From Planctomycetota bacterium (GTDB lineage: Bacteria > Planctomycetota > GCA-002687715 > DRQF01): a stretch of DNA of 6,637 nucleotides. Made by a program: the position numbers and the translations under genes. The stretch covers positions 1 through 6,637 of the forward strand of contig WFTN01000486.1 of assembly GCA_015485455.1 (NCBI GenBank), given 5' to 3'. Numbering within the stretch: position 1 is the stretch's first letter; every line of letters starts with the position of its first letter. A model generated the notes under the pieces. It had not been told where the DNA came from and made no database searches. It saw only the letters and a list, made by a program, of their open reading frames with translations. Shown piece by piece: positions 1-4,030 of this stretch.

Positions 1-2404
1 ATGGTATTTCCATCCAGTCCTTCTGGACAGTGCCCTGGCTGCGCTTACACCCTCGCCTTGTCCCCCAACCTTCTCGAAGATCGAGAGTCCAACTTGACCC
101 ATTTCCCTGACGAGGAGCTTCGTGGCCCCTTATCGCCCTCGCAATGAATGCATCGACGGATTCCGTTCTTCGATTTGACATCCAATCAAGCCAAGTAGAC
201 AAATACGAGCGACCGCGACGAGTTCTACGCGGCTCCGAACAATACGACAGTGTGACCTCAATTCGAACCAATGAATCCTCGCCGGGCATTCGCAACTCTT
301 CCGGAATCGGAACTTGAAAAACGTCACATTCTCCGGCCTGAATCTCAGCCAAGTTTGGCGTAATGAGCGTCACGCGGGAATCGGAATTCACTGTCGCACG
401 CTCTTCATCGGCCACCCCATAACCGAGTCTGTGCAGCGCTTCTGCCCAATCATCATCTTCAAGCTCATTCATCCAGTCCGGATGCCTGGCTGACTGTATC
501 AAGAGCGCTCGATAAAGGAGCGTGCTCGCTTCTGGGAATTTACTTTCGATCGCGCTAACGACCTTCGCAACCTTAGGCGCTGCGAAAGACGTACCAGCAC
601 GATCACGCGCAACGCCCGGACCACCGTCGAGGGTCGAGCGCACTAACTCCGGCAGGTAAGGAATGCCAATGTCCGGGGTCGCCAGAACTGGATTTTCATC
701 TCCACTCACGAGGAAATCACCTCCGAATTCGACGACATCTGGCTTCAGCGAGTCAAAAATTCCTGGCCCGCTACGGCTGAATCCGGACGAATCAAGAGGA
801 CGATTTGAAAGCTGCTGCCAGTCGCCCTCTACTTCAACATCGTAGGAAAGCGAGCCAACAGTGACTGCTTGCAGACTCTGAGCTGGATTCGCCAATCTTC
901 CGCCCACCTCGTGGCAATATTGTGGGTGTGTCGTGCCTTCCCTTAAACAATCAAGTATTCCGCGCTGGCTACCGCGACTATCGCAAGGTAGGTTCCCAGC
1001 ACTCTGAATGAAAAGGACGTCGCGCTCGAATGCGAGACGATCGATCTCTGCTGCCCACGCTGACATGTGTACGTTACGATAGGGAATGGTCGAGTTAATA
1101 GAATGGCAGAATACTCGTGTAGCTCGTTCCTCTTCCTCAGCGCCAAACCTACTCACCACCTCACGCACAATTCCCTCAGGAATGAGATTCAAAGGAAGAG
1201 CATTCTCTTCATTCAAGACACGGGCGTTTTCGATCCAAACCGGAGAATCGAATTGTCCATCTGTTGGAATGCGGTCGCCAAAGATGATCGCGCCAGCAAC
1301 TCTAGTTCCGTGGCCGCCAGAAGGCACCTCATCTCCGACAGCCAGATCGTCTCGATCTCGAAGAAAGCAATGAGATCGCTGACCAATCCTTGAGGGCTCC
1401 AGCAATCGGTGATTCTCTTGAATCCCACTATCAACGACACAAACTCGGGGAGATTCAGGGTCAGGGGAAACTACTTCCAGATCTTCGCGAAGCTGAATTG
1501 AAAGGTCCGCAGATTGTGAATCGACAAGCACATCTTCGGGCAGAGCAACCTCAAAAAGGTAAGGATAGTTCACGACTAGATCACGAAGACACTTCCAAGA
1601 TGACCGGATTCTCAACGTAAATGAATCAGGAAGCAAATGGTCCCCGTCGAGAACTTCGTGAGTATCCTGAATAACTTCACCTTGATAGTGGTGAACCCAG
1701 TCATAAACCTTGTCACTTCGTTCGTCTCGAAGCTCATCCCAATCGCGATATCCACGATTTCGTATTTCTTCCCATTCTGCCACTTTCCGCTCATAAGTCG
1801 CTTCATGCCATCTGGGATTTCGTGCTGGTTTCTTTGGAACAACGACAGTTCCTAAGCAGGAGACTGCGGCATCAAAAACCAACTCCAGTTCATCGGGTGC
1901 GACACCCCATTGTTGCCACAAGTAGTCGGACAAGATACGGCGCAACCGATCACTCTGGTCTTCCTCTGAACTTATTTCAAAGACCTGCGCGACTGCACCC
2001 GAACCATGCCCCGCAACAGCGAATTCATCAGCTAATTGATGGATCAAATTCAAATCGACGTCCTCGGAGGCGACAATTACGAACCCACTCTCCTCCTCCG
2101 AGATTATTTCGAGACCGAACTTGCGTTGCAATACATCGAAGTTTATTGAGGGGTCAATTTGCAAGACCACAGGAATCCCAGCACCAAGTACGGGAAGTTG
2201 TTGCCTCGCACGTTCGGTTTGACGCGACTTCCAAGATGTAGAATATGCGGTAGCTGAATCTTTAAGGGAACGAGAATGCTGAGAGCGATGCTGTCGGTTC
2301 CTATCTGCCAATACCCTAGCTTGTTCATCGCCGCCACCTGTGAGTCTAGCACGCCCACTTTCGCGCCGGATGAGATTCAGATGTTCAAAATTGCCATTTG
2401 CCAA
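1..2404 (-). CDS. ietS: Subtilisin-family (S8) serine protease, IetS-like; 3' end beyond the left edge
   Basis: Open from a TTG at 2404-2402 to the left edge: 801 codons, no stop. The active site is complete: Asp325 in VCVVDSGIQ, His365 in GGHGTRVAGAI, oxyanion Asn471 in IQSAGN, Ser606 in GTSFAAPKVA, so it should be an active peptidase. The catalytic domain covers about residues 318-640. It is preceded by ~315 residues I cannot assign, including a hydrophobic/acidic stretch around 75-125 (GAGIPVVLQIDPS) and a charged, probably helical part around 198-232. After the catalytic domain come ~160 residues ending in GTVQKDW near the edge, a segment I recall from the C-terminus of such proteases. 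No signal peptide or membrane segment is visible, so it should act in the cytoplasm. TTG was chosen because it lies 3 nt after the ATPase stop, has a GAAGG 10 nt upstream, and gives the N-terminus expected of the family (MANGNFEHLNLIRRE). Pairing with the AAA gene identifies it as IetS-like; the substrate is unknown. A secreted housekeeping subtilase is unlikely. Confidence 0.9.
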   Translation of the reverse strand, partial: MANGNFEHLNLIRRESGRARLTGGGDEQARVLADRNRQHRSQHSRSLKDSATAYSTSWKSRQTERARQQLPVLGAGIPVVLQIDPSINFDVLQRKFGLEIISEEESGFVIVASEDVDLNLIHQLADEFAVAGHGSGAVAQVFEISSEEDQSDRLRRILSDYLWQQWGVAPDELELVFDAAVSCLGTVVVPKKPARNPRWHEATYERKVAEWEEIRNRGYRDWDELRDERSDKVYDWVHHYQGEVIQDTHEVLDGDHLLPDSFTLRIRSSWKCLRDLVVNYPYLFEVALPEDVLVDSQSADLSIQLREDLEVVSPDPESPRVCVVDSGIQENHRLLEPSRIGQRSHCFLRDRDDLAVGDEVPSGGHGTRVAGAIIFGDRIPTDGQFDSPVWIENARVLNEENALPLNLIPEGIVREVVSRFGAEEEERATRVFCHSINSTIPYRNVHMSAWAAEIDRLAFERDVLFIQSAGNLPCDSRGSQRGILDCLREGTTHPQYCHEVGGRLANPAQSLQAVTVGSLSYDVEVEGDWQQLSNRPLDSSGFSRSGPGIFDSLKPDVVEFGGDFLVSGDENPVLATPDIGIPYLPELVRSTLDGGPGVARDRAGTSFAAPKVAKVVSAIESKFPEASTLLYRALLIQSARHPDWMNELEDDDWAEALHRLGYGVADEERATVNSDSRVTLITPNLAEIQAGECDVFQVPIPEELRMPGEDSLVRIEVTLSYCSEPRRTRRGRSYLSTWLDWMSNRRTESVDAFIARAIRGHEAPRQGNGSSWTLDLREGWGTRRGCKRSQGTVQKDWMEIP

Positions 2405-2407
2405 GTT

Positions 2408-3400
2408 TTAGTCGCCTTCGGGGCCAAGACCATATGCCTCCTTGGCAGAGCTCATTAAGTGTTCGAGAGCAACGATTCTGTCGCCTTCAAGAACCGCGGA
2501 CTTGGATGCGTCTCGGGCTACTTTCACCACCGTTGCAGCGGATGCCCCATTCAGCATCTTCGCAACAGAATGGAATTCGATGCTTGGGTCCACCCGAAGC
2601 GCCGAAAGCGTGACCTTCAAGATCTCCTCGATCTGCGCCTGACTAGGAGGAGGAACGTAGAGGACCTCATCAAAACGTCTAAAAATGGCATTGTCAAGGG
2701 CGTCTTCAACATTTGTCGTTGCGACCAAAAACCCAGGCGCGTCATACTCTTCCATTAGCTGTAGAAGGGTATTCACAATCCTTGCAGCCTCTCCTACGTC
2801 TTTCGATCCAACGCGAGATCGAGCTATGAAATCGCATTCGTCCAGTAACATGACGCAAGGATTCGAAGCAGCCGCATCGAAAATTGATCTTAAGTTGCTC
2901 GCGGTCTCACCAAAATACGACGAAACTAACGCGTCGAATCGGACCTTCATGAGTGGTAATCCAGTGTTCCAGGCGAGACGCTTTGCTCCAAGTGACTTTC
3001 CGCAACCTGGAGGGCCATGGAGAAGGATCGTCTTGCGGGGCCTTAGACCATATGTGAGCAACCTGTCGCGTGCCGCGAATTCTTGTTCAATTCTCTTGAA
3101 CCTTGCTTCAACAGCAACAGGGAGCACCATATGGTGCTCCAACGACTCTCTGGCAATCGGAGAAATTAGGAGTTCACGATGCCGACGACTTAACGGTTGG
3201 AGGGCAGGGGAACTTGCATTGTCTAGTCGTTGAGAGGGTTCTTTTTTCTTCGACTGAAGTATGGATTCAAGGTCATCGGCCAATTTGGAGTGGCCCGACT
3301 TCCTTTCACTGCTAATAACCATCGGCGCGAGACGTTCAAGATCACGCTGCGAGCCATTGGCTATCGCCTTCATTAGTCTACGAATGAGATCTGCTTTCAT
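2408..3400 (-). CDS. ietA: AAA+ ATPase, IetA-like, partner of the subtilase
   Basis: 330 residues. Walker A GPPGCGKS at 129-136, pore-loop motif YFGE at 162-165, Walker B MLLDECD with Asp187/Glu188, sensor-1 VATTN with Asn230, and arginine-finger candidates Arg241/Arg242 in FRRFDEV. This is the layout of classical AAA proteins (FtsH/Cdc48/SpoVK type), so a hexameric ring threading a protein through its pore is the likely activity (family knowledge). Residues 1-50 (MKADLIRRLM onward) form a small helical domain recalling other subtilase-linked AAA proteins, perhaps the contact to the protease. ATG at 3400 is preferred over the in-frame GTG at 3418: GGAAAGG lies 9 nt before the ATG, the GTG has no such site, and the ATG gives the usual family N-terminus. 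The protease gene follows after 3 nt, so the two are surely co-transcribed. IetA/IetS pairs were described as a plasmid stability/incompatibility module and later as anti-phage; which role applies here cannot be read from sequence. The palindrome at 3121-3140 lies inside the gene. Confidence 0.93.
   Translation of the reverse strand: MKADLIRRLMKAIANGSQRDLERLAPMVISSERKSGHSKLADDLESILQSKKKEPSQRLDNASSPALQPLSRRHRELLISPIARESLEHHMVLPVAVEARFKRIEQEFAARDRLLTYGLRPRKTILLHGPPGCGKSLGAKRLAWNTGLPLMKVRFDALVSSYFGETASNLRSIFDAAASNPCVMLLDECDFIARSRVGSKDVGEAARIVNTLLQLMEEYDAPGFLVATTNVEDALDNAIFRRFDEVLYVPPPSQAQIEEILKVTLSALRVDPSIEFHSVAKMLNGASAATVVKVARDASKSAVLEGDRIVALEHLMSSAKEAYGLGPEGD
2415..2419 (-). promoter_or_regulatory. 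Ribosome binding site of the subtilase gene
   Basis: GAAGG lies inside the last codons of the ATPase gene, 10 nt before the TTG at 2404. It is a modest Shine-Dalgarno match; with the 3-nt gap between genes it supports translational coupling and decides the TTG start, since no in-frame ATG occurs near the ATPase stop. Confidence 0.5.
3121..3140. repeat. Perfect 20-bp palindrome inside the ATPase gene
   Basis: GGAGCACCAT is followed at once by its exact reverse complement ATGGTGCTCC, with no spacer. It encodes the residues EHHMVL (88-93) of the ATPase, in the linker between the small N-terminal domain and the AAA core. It could be a protein-binding site, an mRNA hairpin or chance; no function can be assigned. 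Confidence 0.9.
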
Positions 3401-3409
3401 TCGAGCTCG

Positions 3410-3416
3410 CCTTTCC
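3410..3416 (-). promoter_or_regulatory. Ribosome binding site of the AAA ATPase gene
   Basis: GGAAAGG stands 9 nt before the ATG at 3400 and overlaps the competing GTG at 3418-3416. A site at this distance fits the ATG and argues against the GTG. Confidence 0.6.
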
Positions 3417-3507
3417 ACCGCATAGTGATTCGTTTCCGGGAGTGTAGCTTTTTCGGGTGACGGCCCATAGAACAGAGTCGATTTGCAAGCCCGAACTCAT
3501 AGTCACC

Positions 3508-3525
3508 AATGTGCCCGTGCACATT
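3508..3525. promoter_or_regulatory. Operator-like inverted repeat upstream of the AAA/subtilase operon
   Basis: Seven-base arms AATGTGC and GCACATT are perfectly complementary around a 4-base spacer (CCGT), 108-125 bp upstream of the ATPase ATG. Its size and position would suit a dimeric repressor or activator. No regulator gene lies in the window, and no convincing promoter could be matched to it, so the regulatory role is inferred. Confidence 0.35.
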
Positions 3526-3621
3526 ACCAGACTGAGTTTGTTTCTTCAAATACTCAGTCGATCGAAAAGCATCCATTCTGAAGTATCATATACTCCTTTC
3601 TCGGTGTCCACTAAACTGGGG

Positions 3622-3812
3622 GAGTGCACTGTCTTCTTGAAGAAGATGAGTGGAAGGGACTCGATTGCTACTTTAGGAAATCGCCAACTTTACGCGATGC
3701 GACAGGAATGGTCCCCAGTGTCGGCGGGTTTCTTGGAAGAAAATGCGACGGCGAACCTGGTCCCAAGAGTATTTGGAGAGGACTTGGAAAACTCGCGGAG
3801 ATCACCGCCGTG
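3622..3812 (+). pseudogene. Remnant of the C-terminus of an IS4-type transposase
   Basis: Plus-strand translation of 3639-3809 gives EEDEWKGL, then SPTLRDATGMVPSVGGFLGRK, CDGEPGPKSIWRGL and GKLAEITA. The GGFLGRKxDGEPGxKxxWRGL signature is that of the C-terminal end of IS4-family DDE transposases. The piece is broken: the preceding residues (ECTVFL, 3622-3639) read in a different frame from EEDEWKG, implying a one-base indel near 3636-3640, and the downstream frame has a TAA at 3612. The N-terminal and catalytic DDE parts are absent; sequence to the left is the operon control region. No stop codon closes the frame where the protein would normally end (near 3820), and I found no terminal inverted repeats. 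It is a dead fragment, on the strand opposite to the three genes, marking an old insertion between the two modules. Confidence 0.75.
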
Positions 3813-4030
3813 ACTCACATTTTTTTCGTCTGGTTAGCGGTGTTCAGCCCCGATCTTATGGGGCACGATGAGCTGCCCCCAGACCCTCGCGGTTTAAGAA
3901 GCATGGCTCGGATGCCGAGGACCAAGACAAATGGGGATCATACCTGGACGAGCCTTAAAGATCGTGGCGATAAACCGCCCGATCTCCCTTTTTCTTGGCT
4001 ACTGACAATCGGTCTCTCTTGTCTCTGGGT
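3813..4030. other. Intergenic region downstream of the TIR-NLR gene
   Basis: No coding sequence recognised on either strand, although one plus-strand frame stays open by chance into the next gene. It holds a short GC-rich cluster with mutually exclusive stems (3847-3879), a 5-bp stem with 3-nt loop (3907-3919), and the larger hairpin at 3959-3985. Part of it probably belongs to the decayed insertion sequence. Confidence 0.5.
3959..3985 (-). terminator. Possible terminator hairpin after the TIR-NLR gene
   Basis: Arms AGATCG and CGATCT enclose GGCG and CGCC around a 6-nt loop, giving 10 base pairs with one bulged base (3965). The hairpin begins 46 nt beyond the TGA of the TIR-NLR gene. Read on the minus strand it is followed only by TTAAGG, a poor U tract; read on the plus strand it is followed by CCCTTTTTC, a better one. 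It may therefore act in both directions, or in the plus direction only. Confidence 0.35.

Larger units (their letters stand above)
3401..3621. other. Non-coding region upstream of the AAA/subtilase operon
   Basis: About 220 bp between the ATPase start and the transposase remnant, with no recognisable protein in either direction. It should carry the operon promoter. The best -10-like hexamer on the minus strand is TATGAT (3590-3585); a TGGACA (3610-3605) lies upstream but at 14 bp, too close for a standard sigma-70 pair. The inverted repeat at 3508-3525 is the clearest structured element. Confidence 0.5.

Noticed and set aside
130..327. Minus-strand 65-codon frame near the left edge
   Set aside because: It lies inside the protease gene in another frame; the protease frame stays open to base 2 and contains expected C-terminal sequence.
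2143..2358. Minus-strand frame beginning MGVLDSQVAAMNKLG
   Set aside because: It overlaps the protease gene in another frame; the protease frame is supported by continuous family-like sequence and the active-site motifs.
3401..3418. GTG at 3418 as start of the ATPase
   Set aside because: It adds six residues (VERRAR) before a typical family N-terminus and has no ribosome binding site, whereas GGAAAGG fits the ATG at 3400.
3585..3610. TGGACA / TATGAT as a sigma-70 promoter for the operon
   Set aside because: The spacer is only 14 bp, and the site lies 185 bp from the start codon at the edge of the transposase scar; too weak to call.
3457..3813. Plus-strand open frame of 118 codons starting at GTG
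   Set aside because: It spans the operon control region and then reads the transposase remnant mostly out of its true frame; only the short ECTVFL piece makes sense, as part of the broken gene.
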